The notes beneath the pieces are model-generated. The model saw only the letters and a list, made by a program, of their open reading frames with translations, made no database searches and had not been told where the DNA came from. From Variovorax beijingensis (GTDB lineage: Bacteria > Pseudomonadota > Gammaproteobacteria > Burkholderiales > Burkholderiaceae_C), in the NCBI RefSeq assembly GCF_003951285.1, contig NZ_RXFQ01000006.1:248001-312000 (forward strand): 64,000 bases of DNA. The letters are read 5' to 3'. Of this stretch, positions 1 through 9,793 are shown piece by piece. The stretch's first letter is position 1, and every line of letters begins with the position of its first letter. The translations under genes were made by a program, and so were the position numbers.

Positions 1-2423
1 TGGGCCTCCAGCGTCGTGGAACTGTTCCAGCGTTCGCTCGATGTCGGTACGCCGTCGGGAAAGGTAAGCAGGCTGCCCGTGAGCAGGCCGGTCCACCCAT
101 TGGAATCGTATTGCGACGAATAGGAGGCCGACCCTGAAGACGACACCTGAGGACTCGAGAGCGAGAACGACGTGGTGTACGACTTGATCGCATTGGCAAT
201 GCTTGCAAAGGCCCGCGTCAGCCCGTCGACCATGGCGTCTGGCCGCCCGGCGGTGAAGTAGTTGTCCGGCCGGGGTTGCGTCGTGCCTGTGCCGCGCGTA
301 TCGGTGAGCGTGTCCGTGCTGGTCGCCCACCAGGTCTGCGGAATGGGGCCGAGGAAGCTGTAGGGGTCGAAGGTGCTCTGCAGGTTGGTGGGAATCTTCA
401 GTCCGCCGAATTTCGCTGCCAGGTAGAACTGGTTGTTTGCCTGGAAGGCCTGCTCGAGCACATCGACCCAGTAGGTCTGGACAGTCTGCTTCCCTATGGT
501 GTTCGGGCTGGTAGCGTCGTCAGGTCGAATGTCCTTGGTATTGGCATCGTAGGCCAGGCCCGCCATGCGGGCCGAGTTGTTGCTGCAGCAGTTGTTGGAG
601 ATGTTCGTGCGCGTGCCCAGGTCGTCTCCCATGCCTTGCAACTGGCCGACCTTGTTGGTGGCCGTCACTGCGTTGACGGTCGTATCCGCGGTGACCTTGG
701 CGGGCATTGCCGGCTCGTCAGCGTTGTTGGTATTGCCCGGTACATTCTTGTCACCATGGGTATAGATGTCGCCAATGCCCAGAACGAAGTTGCGCTGGCA
801 TGAATACTGGATCGGGTCGTCCCAATCCTTGATCACCGGGAAGCCGTCGAGGCGCCTTGCGGTGGTGGCCTTGTCTGTCGTGTTCAGGTCGCTCCACTCG
901 GGCACATTGCCCAGGTTCCGGTAGTAGCGCAATGCGGCGTAATAGAGTTCGCTGACCGGGTCGTTGGACTTGTAGTTGCCCGGGATCAGCTGCCCGAACT
1001 TGTTGAGGTAGTTGATCACCCCGCTGTCGCTGATCGTCACGCCGTTGGCAGAAGTGGCCGCGGCATCCGTCGGATTTGGATTGCGAACGAAAACACCGGA
1101 GCTGTCGTCCCATTCCTTCTCGGTGTTTGCGACATCCGGAAGGCCCGGCATCGGCTGCAACGGGCCGACGAATTTCTGACGCGCCCGCAGCACGCCGCCA
1201 TCGCGTTGATTGCCGCTCTCGTTGAGGTAACCGAAGGCGCTGAAGCGCATTCTTCGCGAGTACTGCTGAATCAATCCCTCAGGCTTCCAGTTGGAGCCGT
1301 ACTGTTTGCAATTGCTTTCCACGCCGCCGGGTGCCGTGGGCACGCAGACCTTGTTGCGCATGGTGTAGTCGCCGGATGTCGCAGCAGTGGCGTCACTGGT
1401 GAAGATGCTGAAGGAGTTGTCGCCTGGCTTCTTCCACGAGAATTGCAGGGATGCGTCGCCGGAGTTCTCGTAATACTCGATCTTGACATCGAAGCTCTGC
1501 CCGGCGTTCAGGGTTACGGTCGCGTCGTAGTCCGTCGCCCCCTGGTCGATCCACTTGTCGATCTTTAGAACGTTGGATATCCACAGGCGTACACCGTCGT
1601 CGGCACGTATGCGAAAGGTGTAGGTGCCGGTCGTGGGGGCAACGAATGTGCCTGTATACCGCGCTGCGAAGTTGTCTTTTCCAATGCCTGATACGGGCTC
1701 CTTTGAGCCCCAATCGTGATCGGCGCTATCCGGGTCAACGGTGGCATCTGGCGAGCCCGCCAGGGTCTTGTTGGCCTTCTTGAAGTACTCGCCCTTGAGC
1801 GTGCCGCCGGTGGTGGTGATCCGCATCGCATAGCCTCGGCCATTGACCGAGATGCCAAGACTGGTTGCTTGGGGGAATGGCGTTGCACCGGCAATTTCAC
1901 CGACAGGCAAGGTGCGATCGCCGAACAGGCCCTGTCCCGAGTGAAACCCCTTTTCCAGGATCGTTTCGGTCGGCGTATCCACCACGCGCCTGCCGCCGGT
2001 CATGGCCCAGCGGAACGGATCGATGGTTGCGGTTGCCGCCCAGTTCAGGAAATTTCCGCTCCAGGTGCCCACGACCGCGCTGCACTTGTGGCCTGTCGCA
2101 ATGCCGGTCGGATTGAAGTAGCTCTTGTCGCCGGTGTCGGTCTCGTTGCGAGTTGCATCCACAACATAGGTGTAGCACTTGTCCGGATCGAAATAGCCCA
2201 GGAAGGTACTGCCGCTTGCATAGGCCGCCGTGTGCGCGGTGCGCGAAGCGGTTGGCCATTCCACCGACAGCGTCAGGGCCAGATTGCCGGGCACATTGGA
2301 GGTTGAAAAGACGGGCTGGTTCGCCAGGCTGGCAGTCTCGGCCAAGCCCGAAACGCCAAGCAGGGCGGCAGCGAGCGCGGTGGCGCGGGCAAGGCGTGCG
2401 GCGGGAACTGAAGATATGTTCAT
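1..2423 (-). CDS. pilY1: PilY1-type type IV pilus tip adhesin/assembly protein with PA14 insert, 3' end missing
   Basis: The frame is open from an ATG at 2423 to the left window edge, giving at least 807 residues; the C-terminal beta-propeller would lie outside. It starts with a hydrophobic signal peptide (MNISSVPAARLARATALAAA). Residues about 197-334 look like a PA14 domain: a run of G-T-Y-T-F-R-I-R-A-D-D-G-V-R-L-W-I near residues 265-285, then a Gly/Tyr-rich strand and LQFSWKKPG. PilY1 normally sits at the pilus tip and supports pilus extension and adhesion. It is last of the pilE-fimT-pilV-pilW-pilX-pilY1 operon, 17 bp after pilX, which supports the name. The PA14 module is unlike the vWA-type N-terminus of Pseudomonas PilY1 and suggests carbohydrate binding (inference). 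Confidence 0.9.
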   Translation of the reverse strand, partial: MNISSVPAARLARATALAAALLGVSGLAETASLANQPVFSTSNVPGNLALTLSVEWPTASRTAHTAAYASGSTFLGYFDPDKCYTYVVDATRNETDTGDKSYFNPTGIATGHKCSAVVGTWSGNFLNWAATATIDPFRWAMTGGRRVVDTPTETILEKGFHSGQGLFGDRTLPVGEIAGATPFPQATSLGISVNGRGYAMRITTTGGTLKGEYFKKANKTLAGSPDATVDPDSADHDWGSKEPVSGIGKDNFAARYTGTFVAPTTGTYTFRIRADDGVRLWISNVLKIDKWIDQGATDYDATVTLNAGQSFDVKIEYYENSGDASLQFSWKKPGDNSFSIFTSDATAATSGDYTMRNKVCVPTAPGGVESNCKQYGSNWKPEGLIQQYSRRMRFSAFGYLNESGNQRDGGVLRARQKFVGPLQPMPGLPDVANTEKEWDDSSGVFVRNPNPTDAAATSANGVTISDSGVINYLNKFGQLIPGNYKSNDPVSELYYAALRYYRNLGNVPEWSDLNTTDKATTARRLDGFPVIKDWDDPIQYSCQRNFVLGIGDIYTHGDKNVPGNTNNADEPAMPAKVTADTTVNAVTATNKVGQLQGMGDDLGTRTNISNNCCSNNSARMAGLAYDANTKDIRPDDATSPNTIGKQTVQTYWVDVLEQAFQANNQFYLAAKFGGLKIPTNLQSTFDPYSFLGPIPQTWWATSTDTLTDTRGTGTTQPRPDNYFTAGRPDAMVDGLTRAFASIANAIKSYTTSFSLSSPQVSSSGSASYSSQYDSNGWTGLLTGSLLTFPDGVPTSSERWNSSTTLEA

Positions 2424-2440
2424 GACGGGTCCGAGATTTG

Positions 2441-3049
2441 TTATTCGGGCTTCGTGAAAGAGGACTGCAGAAAAACCTGCGTGTCGCGGGGACCGTCCAC
2501 ACGAATGCTCAGTCTGTAGACCAATGCCTTTGGCGGCGGCGGCCGCTGGGATTCCTGCACGCTTCCGCCGCGTACGTCGGTGCTTCCCGGCGCATACACG
2601 CAGTTGCTCTTGCTTGGGGCACCAGGTGCATTGCAGAGGCGGTCGATGATGTAGCGGACCTTGACCTGGTCCTTTCGGGAGGCGTCCTTGATATCGTTTG
2701 TCGCGCTGGCTACGGCATCGAATGCCGTGTCGCTGAGCAGGGCGAGAGGAATGCCGCGATCGTTCGAAGGCAATTTTTCTGCGCTGTAGTTCTGAGCCTT
2801 CGCGCTTGCGATGTCGGCCCCGGCAGCAGAAAGCGCGCCGGTGCCGAACAGCTTCAACGCTGTGTCGGCCGCCTGTTCACCCTGGTTGACCAGATCGCGC
2901 TTGAACGCCAGATTGCCGGCGCTGGAGAGTGAGGTGTTCATGGAGCGCATGACGGCAACGCCACCGGCCAGCAGCACGACCAGAACGATGAGACAAAGCA
3001 GGAGCACGACGCCGCGCTCTGCGGGACGCCGGCGGAAAGAAGTTTTCAT
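2441..3049 (-). CDS. pilX: Minor pilin PilX
   Basis: 202 aa. A short basic leader ending in RG is followed by one long hydrophobic helix (VVLLLCLIVLVVLLAGGVAV) and a Gln/Ala-rich helical stretch, then a soluble domain. This is the PilX layout; the Glu at position +5 that most pilins carry is absent, as in many PilX proteins. Its ATG overlaps the pilW stop by 4 bp (3046-3049), so translation is probably coupled. PilX joins PilV, PilW, PilE and FimT in the minor-pilin complex that primes pilus assembly and carries PilY1 to the tip. Confidence 0.88.
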   Translation of the reverse strand: MKTSFRRRPAERGVVLLLCLIVLVVLLAGGVAVMRSMNTSLSSAGNLAFKRDLVNQGEQAADTALKLFGTGALSAAGADIASAKAQNYSAEKLPSNDRGIPLALLSDTAFDAVASATNDIKDASRKDQVKVRYIIDRLCNAPGAPSKSNCVYAPGSTDVRGGSVQESQRPPPPKALVYRLSIRVDGPRDTQVFLQSSFTKPE

Positions 3050-4248
3050 GATGAAGGCAGCAACAGCAGGTTGCGCAGCGGAATGGTGAGTTCGACGACC
3101 CGGTACCGATAGCGACGGGCATCGCCTGCCGGCAAGTTGACTTCAGCGCGGGCGACGCCCGTGCCGCTGAACATGGCGGGAATCTTGAGAGTGACTTCGT
3201 CTCTTTCGAGAGTGCTGCTTCGCAGCAGCAGGCCGACGCGCACCGCGACGATCTTTCTTGTGCTTTCTGCAATTTCCGCGGCAGTGGTGCCCGCTACGGC
3301 CATCTTGGCGGCGACGCCATAGTCTGCCGAGTCAGGCGCCGCCCACGCGTCGAGGATTCCATCCTTGTTCGAATCGACGCCATAGATCGCGTGCATTTCC
3401 ATGACGCCGTCGGCCAAGGCCTGTGGAGTGTCCGTTCCATTGCTGCGCAACAGGTCGTAGCTGAACAGGGTGCGGTCGTTGCTCACACCGAACAACTGGA
3501 ACTGCACGTTCTTTGCAGTGTCGTTGCCCAAGAGGGTGAGGTATGCCGAGCCGCTGGCGGCCAGCGCGGCGAGCGTGGTTCCGCTGCCTGCCGTGTAGTA
3601 CGCGTTCGTGCCGCCTAAGGGCAGAAGTTCGTTGCTTGCACTGTCGACAAATGTCGAATCGACCTGTTCGAGCAGACAGTCCGCTCCGACCTGGCTGATC
3701 AGCGTGAGGTCGTTCTTGTTCAACTGCACCGTGTTGTCCAGGCGCAGGATGTTGGCGCTCGCGCCCGCCGCGATGATCGGGCGCGGCACGTCGCCTGCAG
3801 CGCCGTTGCCGCTCATCACCATCAACACGTCGGAAACCCCGTCTGGAGACTGGCCCTTGCCAATCACCACGGGTGCAACGCGCAGATTGGCGCTGCCGGC
3901 GGCGCCTCCCAGGAATTTTTCGAATGGAGCAGGAAAGGCGGTGGTGCGCGGCAGGATGGTCGTGGCGCCTTTTTTAACCTGCGGCTTGCAGCCGAATACG
4001 CCAAGGTCCCACGACTGTGCGAAGCCGGAGCCTGCACTGCGCACTGCACGGTCGAGCACATATGCGGCATAGGAGCCCGATTGGCTCATGTCGTTGACGG
4101 AGGTCGTGGTTCGCTTGGTCGATTCGCCGAATATCACCGCGCTGGTGACAGCCAGGGTCACGACCAAACCGATGGTCACGGCGACCAGCAGTTCGATCAA
4201 TGTCAGGCCACGCTCTTGTATGGCCCTTGGAGTGTGCAACTTGTTCAT
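3046..4248 (-). CDS. pilW: Minor pilin PilW
   Basis: 400 aa from the ATG at 4248, which shares one base with the pilV stop. An in-frame extension to 4308 would run over pilV and is not needed. The class III signal is clear: ...QERG then LTLIELLVAVTIGLVV, with Glu at +5 of the mature protein. The large soluble domain holds spaced Cys residues (CKPQ near the N-terminus, CLLEQ midway). Inner-membrane-anchored prepilin cut by PilD and part of the priming complex with PilV and PilX. Confidence 0.9.
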   Translation of the reverse strand: MNKLHTPRAIQERGLTLIELLVAVTIGLVVTLAVTSAVIFGESTKRTTTSVNDMSQSGSYAAYVLDRAVRSAGSGFAQSWDLGVFGCKPQVKKGATTILPRTTAFPAPFEKFLGGAAGSANLRVAPVVIGKGQSPDGVSDVLMVMSGNGAAGDVPRPIIAAGASANILRLDNTVQLNKNDLTLISQVGADCLLEQVDSTFVDSASNELLPLGGTNAYYTAGSGTTLAALAASGSAYLTLLGNDTAKNVQFQLFGVSNDRTLFSYDLLRSNGTDTPQALADGVMEMHAIYGVDSNKDGILDAWAAPDSADYGVAAKMAVAGTTAAEIAESTRKIVAVRVGLLLRSSTLERDEVTLKIPAMFSGTGVARAEVNLPAGDARRYRYRVVELTIPLRNLLLLPSS

Positions 4249-4646
4249 CAGGGCAATACGACGCGTGTCGTGAGTTGACTGTCTGCATCGTGTGTTGGGG
4301 CGCGCCACTTGATGACCACGGTGGCGGCTGTGCCAGACACGTTCACTTGCCCGTCTCCGCTGGGCAGGCCGCCGGCGAGCGGGTCAGCGACACGTGACTG
4401 CCAGCTGCTCAACTCGCCGGCGGGAACGTTCACGGATTTGTTGAGCCACATCAACGCGACCGCCTCATTCGCCAGCAGCGCAGCGCGATTGCGGTCTTCT
4501 GCATCGCTCGAGAAACTGATGGCGCGCGCCTGCAGTCCAATGAGGCCAAGCAGACCCAACGAGAAGAGCAGCACGGAAACCAGAACTTCGAGCAGCGCGA
4601 TACCGGTCTGCCCGCGACGAAAAGAGGAGGCTTGAGAACGTTTCAT
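4248..4646 (-). CDS. pilV: Minor pilin PilV
   Basis: 132 aa. Prepilin motif GQTG followed by IALLEVLVSVLLFSLGLLGL, with Glu at +5. The following segment (QARAISFSSDAEDRNRAALL) is the usual PilV sequence. Start overlaps the fimT stop by 4 bp and the stop touches the pilW start, so the five minor-pilin genes form one tightly coupled operon. Confidence 0.9.
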   Translation of the reverse strand: MKRSQASSFRRGQTGIALLEVLVSVLLFSLGLLGLIGLQARAISFSSDAEDRNRAALLANEAVALMWLNKSVNVPAGELSSWQSRVADPLAGGLPSGDGQVNVSGTAATVVIKWRAPTHDADSQLTTRVVLP

Positions 4647-5272
4647 GGCGACGCGGGGCAGCCGTCAGGCTGGCTGCTTGAAAGAGTCCTGGAGGGGTCG
4701 CACAGACGGATTTGCCCGCCTAGCGCAACAGTGACTTTCAACGGCCTGTCGCCTGTGACCTGATCGCTCATCGTGATGGTGTACACATGCGCCGAGCTAC
4801 TCGGGAGTCCGCAATTCGCGCCAGTTACACCCGGGGATGCGTTCGCGACAAGGCGCCCAAGAGCGTTGAAGCAAATGGCCGCTGGTCCGGAAATCATCAC
4901 GTTCGAACCCACATCGCGCAGGACGCCGGCTTCAACGAACGCGCCGGTTCCGTCTTCGGTGAGTGCGGCCACCGTCTCAATTGCCCAGTTGCTTCCGTCG
5001 GTTTTTGCCGTGTAGGCGGTGCTAGCGCCTGCGGGTTTGTCGTCCGTCAGCGCGAAGACAACCTGCCGGCTGCGGCGCGTGGCTTCGGCCTGGGCGAGAC
5101 GAAGTCCGTTCTGCAGCGAGTCGCTGACCGTGCGGATCTTGTTGTTCCGAACCCATCCGAGCATGGACGGCATGGCAAGCGCGGCGAGAAGTGCCATGAT
5201 CGCGAAGGTTATGACCATCTCGACCAGAGTGAAGCCTCTCTGGCGACTGCAAGGGCGATGCTGTGTCAGCAC
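4643..5272 (-). CDS. fimT: Minor pilin FimT/FimU (GspH-like)
   Basis: About 209 aa from a GTG at 5272 that overlaps the pilE stop by 7 bp. A longer reading from 5791 would be out of frame with pilE and gives meaningless sequence there, so the GTG is preferred. Class III signal RQRG then [20 protein letters not shown], followed by a GspH/FimT pseudopilin domain. FimU/FimT is one of the core minor pilins that connect the tip complex to the major pilin. Confidence 0.85.
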   Translation of the reverse strand: MLTQHRPCSRQRGFTLVEMVITFAIMALLAALAMPSMLGWVRNNKIRTVSDSLQNGLRLAQAEATRRSRQVVFALTDDKPAGASTAYTAKTDGSNWAIETVAALTEDGTGAFVEAGVLRDVGSNVMISGPAAICFNALGRLVANASPGVTGANCGLPSSSAHVYTITMSDQVTGDRPLKVTVALGGQIRLCDPSRTLSSSQPDGCPASP

Positions 5273-5766
5273 GTCTGGCCCTTTTTCACGATCCACGAAG
5301 TGGTGCAGGTGTTGGTCCAGCCCGACCATCCAGGAGGCATTCCAGCAGTAGCTCGCACGTTCAGTTCGTTGATCGTGTAGATGGCACCGTTGGCCGGACC
5401 GCTTCCTACGGCCTTGAGCGTGTAGGTCGTTCCGGTAGGTGCGCCGGGCGCCGGGCAACTCACCAGAAAATTGCCAAAGGTGCGCTTGCTCGCCGCCACG
5501 CTCGCATCGCATGGCGGCACCAGTGTTCCCGACGTGGCGTAGGTCCGGTTGTCCTGGTAGTAACGCTCCATATCGGCGCGCATGGTCGCCAGGGCATTGG
5601 TGCCGTCCACCACGTAGCCGCGCCGCACGTAGTCTTGGTAGCTGGGAATGGCAATGGCCGCCAGCACGCCGATGATCGCCACGGTAATCATCACTTCGAT
5701 CAGCGTGAAGCCACGTGAACCGCGCCGATCTCTCATGGGCTGGCGCGGAACAGAAGGTTGTTTCAT
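5266..5766 (-). CDS. pilE: Type IV minor pilin PilE
   Basis: 166 aa from ATG 5766; a GAAAG Shine-Dalgarno lies 6 nt upstream, and a second in-frame ATG sits at 5772. Prepilin motif SRG then [20 protein letters not shown] with Glu at +5, followed by [10 protein letters not shown] typical of PilE. The C-terminal domain has Cys residues that could form a disulfide loop (CDAS, SCPA, NTC, QTC). It leads the operon here, whereas in Pseudomonas pilE is last. Next to a divergent PglL-like transferase, so it or another pilin may be O-glycosylated. Confidence 0.88.
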   Translation of the reverse strand: MKQPSVPRQPMRDRRGSRGFTLIEVMITVAIIGVLAAIAIPSYQDYVRRGYVVDGTNALATMRADMERYYQDNRTYATSGTLVPPCDASVAASKRTFGNFLVSCPAPGAPTGTTYTLKAVGSGPANGAIYTINELNVRATAGMPPGWSGWTNTCTTSWIVKKGQTC

Positions 5767-5919
5767 TGACATCTTTCGAGCGCGGCCGCACTTGAGCAGG
5801 GGCCGAACAACAGTTGTAGACAGTTGTCCAAGAATGTCTCCAAATGTGTTTTCCCGCAAAACCGCTCGTCTCTCACCCGCCGCCATTCGTCGGCCCGGCC
5901 GGTCGGCACAATCGGCGGA
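5767..5919. promoter_or_regulatory. Divergent intergenic region between pilE and pglL
   Basis: 153 bp between the two start codons must hold the promoter of the minor-pilin operon (leftward) and that of the glycosyltransferase (rightward). I saw no convincing sigma-54 or sigma-70 boxes, so only the position is supported. Confidence 0.35.
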
Positions 5920-7656
5920 ATGACTTCCCGCGCAGTGCCTGCCGAGGCCGACGCTCTCTCGCCTAAGGCCGTCGGCGCCGTGCGTGCCGGGCTGGTGGCG
6001 TTTCCGTTCCTCTGCCCCCTCGTCGCCGGCCCGTCGGTCCAGGCCTGGCAGCTGCTGGCCACCTGGGTCTGCCTGGCGGCGATGCTTCTGGCCGTTCCTG
6101 CCGCCGTGCCGGCGCGCGGCATCTGGGCCTGGCTGGGTACCGGGGCGGCCGCGGTCGTGCTTTTTTCCTCCCCGCATGCCGGCGCCGCCGCATGGCTACC
6201 CGCCGTGGTCGTGCTCGCCGCCATGGCGGCCGCAGCCTGCGTGGGCGCGGGCATGGCGCGCGGCGGGGCGGGCACCTCGGGGGTGCTGGCGGTGGGCGTG
6301 CTGGTGGCCGGCCTCGCCAGCGCCGTGCTGGGCCTGCTCCAGTACTACGGCCTGGCCGAGCCGCTGGTGCCCTGGACCACCACGCCCGCGCTGGGACAGG
6401 CCTATGGCAACCTGCGCCAGCGCAACCAGTTCGCCACGCTGATCAGCATGGCGCTGGTGGCTGCGCTCTGGATCTACGCGGCGCAGCCCTCGGCGCGCAT
6501 TCGCCGCTGGCTGGTGGCGGCGGCGCTGCTGCTGCTGGTGGCCGCGGCGGCGTCCACCTCGCGCACGGGCCTGCTCCAGCTGCTGTCGATCGTGGGCGTT
6601 GCCGCCTTCATCGCGCGGTGGGAGCGCCGCGGCGCGGCCCCGGATGGCGCCACCAGCAGGCCGCCCTTCAGCCTGCCGCCGCCGCTGGTGCTGCTGGCGA
6701 TGGTGCCGGTCTACTTCGCCATCGCCTGGCTGCTGCCGCAGCTGGCGGCGGGCGAGGTCGAGGGCATGATGCAGCGGCTGCAGGAGGGCGCGCCGGGCGA
6801 CCACACGCGGATGATCCTGTGGCGCAACGTGCTCTCGCTGATTGCGGCGCACCCGCTCGCGGGGTGGGGCTGGGGCGAGCTGGCCTTCGCGCACTACAGC
6901 ACGCTGTACGACGGGCCGCGCTTCCCGGAGATCTTGGACAACGCGCACAACCTGCCGCTGCACCTGGCGGTGGAAATGGGCATTCCGGTGTCGGTGCTGG
7001 TCTGCGGCGGTTTCCTCTGGATGGTGATGGCGGCCAGGCCCTGGCGCGAGCACGACCCGGTGCGGCTCATGGCGTGGGGCATGCTGGGCGCGATCGCGCT
7101 GCACAGCCTGCTCGAATATCCGCTCTGGTACGGGCCGTTCCAGCTGGTGTTCGGGCTGTGCCTGGGCATGCTGTGGCCGGCGCGGCGTGCCGCAACGGCT
7201 TCATCGCTGCGGCAGCGGTTCAAGGCCCGGTGGCCCGAGCCGCCGGTGCTGTCTTCCGTCGCGGCCGTGGTGCTGATGGCGGTGGTCGGCTATGCCACCT
7301 GGGACTACATCCGCATCAGCCAGATCTACCTGGCGCGCGACGAGCGCCTGCCGGCCTATGAAGACGGGACGCTCGCCAAGGCCAGGAAATCGTGGCTCTT
7401 CGCCAGGCAGGTCGACTTTGCCGAGCTCACGCTCACGGCGGTCACGCCGGCCAACGCCGCCGCGATGCATTCACTGGCCGAGCGCACGCTGCATTTCTCG
7501 CCCGAGCCGCGCGTGATCGTCAAGCTGATCGAGAGCGCCGAGCTGATGGGGCGGGGCGAGGAGGCGCGCGACCAGGCGGAGCGTTTCCGCATCGCCTTTC
7601 CGGCGGAGTACGAGCGCTGGCTGAAGGGGCTGCCGGTCGACGGGCAGGCGCCCTAG
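5920..7656 (+). CDS. PglL/TfpO-family O-oligosaccharyltransferase (Wzy-like)
   Basis: 578 aa from ATG 5920; an upstream in-frame ATG at 5824 would put a hydrophilic Arg-rich stretch in front of the first membrane helix and reach towards pilE. About a dozen hydrophobic helices, a periplasmic loop with the motif [15 protein letters not shown] that matches the Wzy/ligase signature His, and a soluble C-terminal helical domain (Wzy_C_2-like). These enzymes move lipid-linked glycans onto pilin Ser/Thr in the periplasm. Placement next to pilE fits pilin glycosylation. An O-antigen ligase role is the alternative. Its stop overlaps the convergent moaC stop by 4 bp. Confidence 0.8.
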   Translation: MTSRAVPAEADALSPKAVGAVRAGLVAFPFLCPLVAGPSVQAWQLLATWVCLAAMLLAVPAAVPARGIWAWLGTGAAAVVLFSSPHAGAAAWLPAVVVLAAMAAAACVGAGMARGGAGTSGVLAVGVLVAGLASAVLGLLQYYGLAEPLVPWTTTPALGQAYGNLRQRNQFATLISMALVAALWIYAAQPSARIRRWLVAAALLLLVAAAASTSRTGLLQLLSIVGVAAFIARWERRGAAPDGATSRPPFSLPPPLVLLAMVPVYFAIAWLLPQLAAGEVEGMMQRLQEGAPGDHTRMILWRNVLSLIAAHPLAGWGWGELAFAHYSTLYDGPRFPEILDNAHNLPLHLAVEMGIPVSVLVCGGFLWMVMAARPWREHDPVRLMAWGMLGAIALHSLLEYPLWYGPFQLVFGLCLGMLWPARRAATASSLRQRFKARWPEPPVLSSVAAVVLMAVVGYATWDYIRISQIYLARDERLPAYEDGTLAKARKSWLFARQVDFAELTLTAVTPANAAAMHSLAERTLHFSPEPRVIVKLIESAELMGRGEEARDQAERFRIAFPAEYERWLKGLPVDGQAP

Positions 7657-8144
7657 CCTTGAGGGGTGGCCAGGTAGCTGCCCGACTTGCCGCCATGCTT
7701 TTCCAGCACGTGCACGTCGGTGATGCGCATGCCGCGGTCCACCGCCTTGCACATGTCGTAGATGGTGAGCAGCGCCACCTGCACGGCGGTGAGCGCTTCC
7801 ATCTCGACGCCGGTCGGCCCCACGGTCTCGACGGTGGCGGTGCACACCACCTGCGGCGCATTGCCTTTTTCGGCCAGCGCAAACGCCAGCGCCACGCGCG
7901 TGAGCGCCAGCGGGTGGCACAGCGGGATCAGGTCGCTGGTCTTCTTGGCGGCCTGGATGCCCGCGATGCGGGCGATGCCGAGCACGTCGCCCTTCTTGGC
8001 GGTGCCCGATTCGATCAGCGCCAGCGTGGCGGGCTGCATCTCGATGCGGCCGGTGGCCACGGCCACGCGATGGGTGGCGGGCTTGGCCGCGACGTCGACC
8101 ATGTGGGCCTGGCCCTGGGCATCGAAATGGGTGAGGGAACTCAT
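7653..8144 (-). CDS. moaC: Cyclic pyranopterin monophosphate synthase MoaC
   Basis: 163 aa, the usual MoaC length. Shows LIPLCHPL (His/Cys active-site region), [23 protein letters not shown] and the closing KSGSY. Converts the MoaA product into cyclic pyranopterin monophosphate in molybdenum cofactor synthesis. Stands alone here, convergent with the pglL-like gene and divergent from the M48 protease gene 55 bp away. Confidence 0.97.
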   Translation of the reverse strand: MSSLTHFDAQGQAHMVDVAAKPATHRVAVATGRIEMQPATLALIESGTAKKGDVLGIARIAGIQAAKKTSDLIPLCHPLALTRVALAFALAEKGNAPQVVCTATVETVGPTGVEMEALTAVQVALLTIYDMCKAVDRGMRITDVHVLEKHGGKSGSYLATPQG

Positions 8145-8199
8145 GTGTGAACGTTCGGGTGTGGAGGTGCATCATACGAGCCCGAGCCATGGACGAGGA

Positions 8200-9765
8200 A
8201 TGCCGCGCTTGACTCCCTTTGCCACCCGAAAGACTTCCGCCGCGCCCGCCTTGCGGTCGCTCTGCGCTACCGTTTTGATAGCGTGCCAGGTTCTGCTGCC
8301 GGTACCGGCCCGCGCCCAGATGCAGGTGCTGCCGGGCCTGGGCGACGGCGGCGAAATGACCGCCAGTGCCGAGCGCCAGCTGGGCGACCAGATTGCGCGC
8401 GAGCTCTACCGCGACACCGACTACGTCGACGACCCGGTGGTCGCCGCCTACGTGCAGGACATCTGGCAGCGCCTGCTGGCTGCCGCCCGCCAGCGCGGCG
8501 AGCTCACGCCCGAGCTCGACGAGCGCTTTGCCTGGACCATCCTGCTGGGGCGCGACCGCAACATCAATGCCTTTGCGCTGCCGGGCGGCTACCTGGGCCT
8601 GAACATGGGCCTGATTGCCACCGTGGGCAGCCGCGACGAGCTGGCCACGGTGCTCGGGCACGAGCTGTCGCACGTCACGCAGCGCCACATCTCGCGCATC
8701 ATGAACCAGCAGGGCAAGCAGATGCCGCTGATGCTGGCCGGCCTGATCCTGGGCATGATCGCGGCCAGCAAGAGCCGCAACGCCGACGCGGGCCAGGCCG
8801 TGATGATGGGCAGCCAGGCGCTGTTCATGCAGAACCAGCTCAGCTTCTCGCGCGACATGGAGCGCGAGGCCGACCGCGTCGGCTTTGGCGTGATGACGCA
8901 GGCGGGCTTCGCGCCGCAGGGCGCGGCCGCCATGTTCGAGAAGCTGCAGTACGCCTCGCGCCTGAACGACAACGGCTCCTACCCCTACCTGCGCAGCCAT
9001 CCGCTCACGTCCGAGCGCATCTCGGACATGCAGGGGCGCTTCCAGTTCCGCCCCGACACCGCCCCGGCCATGCCGCTGGCCATGGACCACGCCATGATCG
9101 CCGCGCGCGCCCGCGTGCTCACGCGGCCGGGCGTCGACGTGCTGCGGCTGTGGGTCGATGCGGCCTCCAGCGGCGAATTCGCCAAGAGCAGCGCGGCCCA
9201 GCAGGCCGGCACGCTCTACGCGGCCGCGCTGTCGGCCAAGGAGCTGCGCGACTTCCGCGCCGCCCGCGCCATGGCCGAGCGGCTGACGGCGCGCACCGCC
9301 GACGACGCCTCGGCCGCCAGGCTGGCGCGCTGGCTCAATGCCGAGATCGAGCTGGCCGGCGGAGGCGCCCCCAAGGCCGCGGGCCTGCTCGACATCAAGT
9401 CGAAGGAACGTCCGGAGATGCTGCTCGCGGCCGATGCCGCCGTGGCCACGCGCCAGCCCGCGCCCATGGTGCCGGTGCTGCGCGACTGGGTGGCCACGAA
9501 TCCGCGCGACGCCACGGCCTGGCGGGCCCTGGCCAACCTGTACGGCGCGCAGAACGATACGGTGCGTGCGGTGCGCGCCGATGCGGAGGCCAACGTGGCC
9601 ATCCTCGACTATCCGGCCGCACGCGACCGCCTCAAGGCCGCGCAGGAGCTGATCCGCAAGCCCGGCGTGCCGGTCGACCACTACGAGGCGTCGATCATCG
9701 ACACCCGCGCGCGGGCCGTGGAGGTGCTGGTGAAGCGGCAGGCCGAGGAGCCGCCGCTGAAGTGA
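8200..9765 (+). CDS. bepA: Periplasmic M48 metalloprotease with TPR tail, BepA-like
   Basis: 521 aa from ATG 8200, with an AGGA just before it. A signal peptide ends at ARAQ (about residue 38). The zinc site is GHELSH (His154, Glu155, His158), and the third ligand lies in READRVGF. The C-terminal half is Ala-rich helical, consistent with TPR repeats. BepA degrades stalled LptD and BAM substrates and helps outer-membrane protein folding. Sequence alone cannot separate BepA from YfgC/LoiP paralogues, but the TPR tail favours BepA. Confidence 0.85.
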   Translation: MPRLTPFATRKTSAAPALRSLCATVLIACQVLLPVPARAQMQVLPGLGDGGEMTASAERQLGDQIARELYRDTDYVDDPVVAAYVQDIWQRLLAAARQRGELTPELDERFAWTILLGRDRNINAFALPGGYLGLNMGLIATVGSRDELATVLGHELSHVTQRHISRIMNQQGKQMPLMLAGLILGMIAASKSRNADAGQAVMMGSQALFMQNQLSFSRDMEREADRVGFGVMTQAGFAPQGAAAMFEKLQYASRLNDNGSYPYLRSHPLTSERISDMQGRFQFRPDTAPAMPLAMDHAMIAARARVLTRPGVDVLRLWVDAASSGEFAKSSAAQQAGTLYAAALSAKELRDFRAARAMAERLTARTADDASAARLARWLNAEIELAGGGAPKAAGLLDIKSKERPEMLLAADAAVATRQPAPMVPVLRDWVATNPRDATAWRALANLYGAQNDTVRAVRADAEANVAILDYPAARDRLKAAQELIRKPGVPVDHYEASIIDTRARAVEVLVKRQAEEPPLK

Positions 9766-9793
9766 GCGAGGAGGGCGCTGCTCGCCCGACGGC

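Noticed and set aside
3046..4308. Longer PilW start at 4308
   Set aside because: It would overlap pilV by about 60 bp and adds a non-pilin leader; ATG 4248 gives the normal short class III leader.
7471..9681. Minus-strand 736-codon frame opposite the M48 protease gene
   Set aside because: Low-complexity His/Arg/Gly/Ala sequence that runs into the moaC region out of frame; the protease has a full zinc motif and signal peptide.
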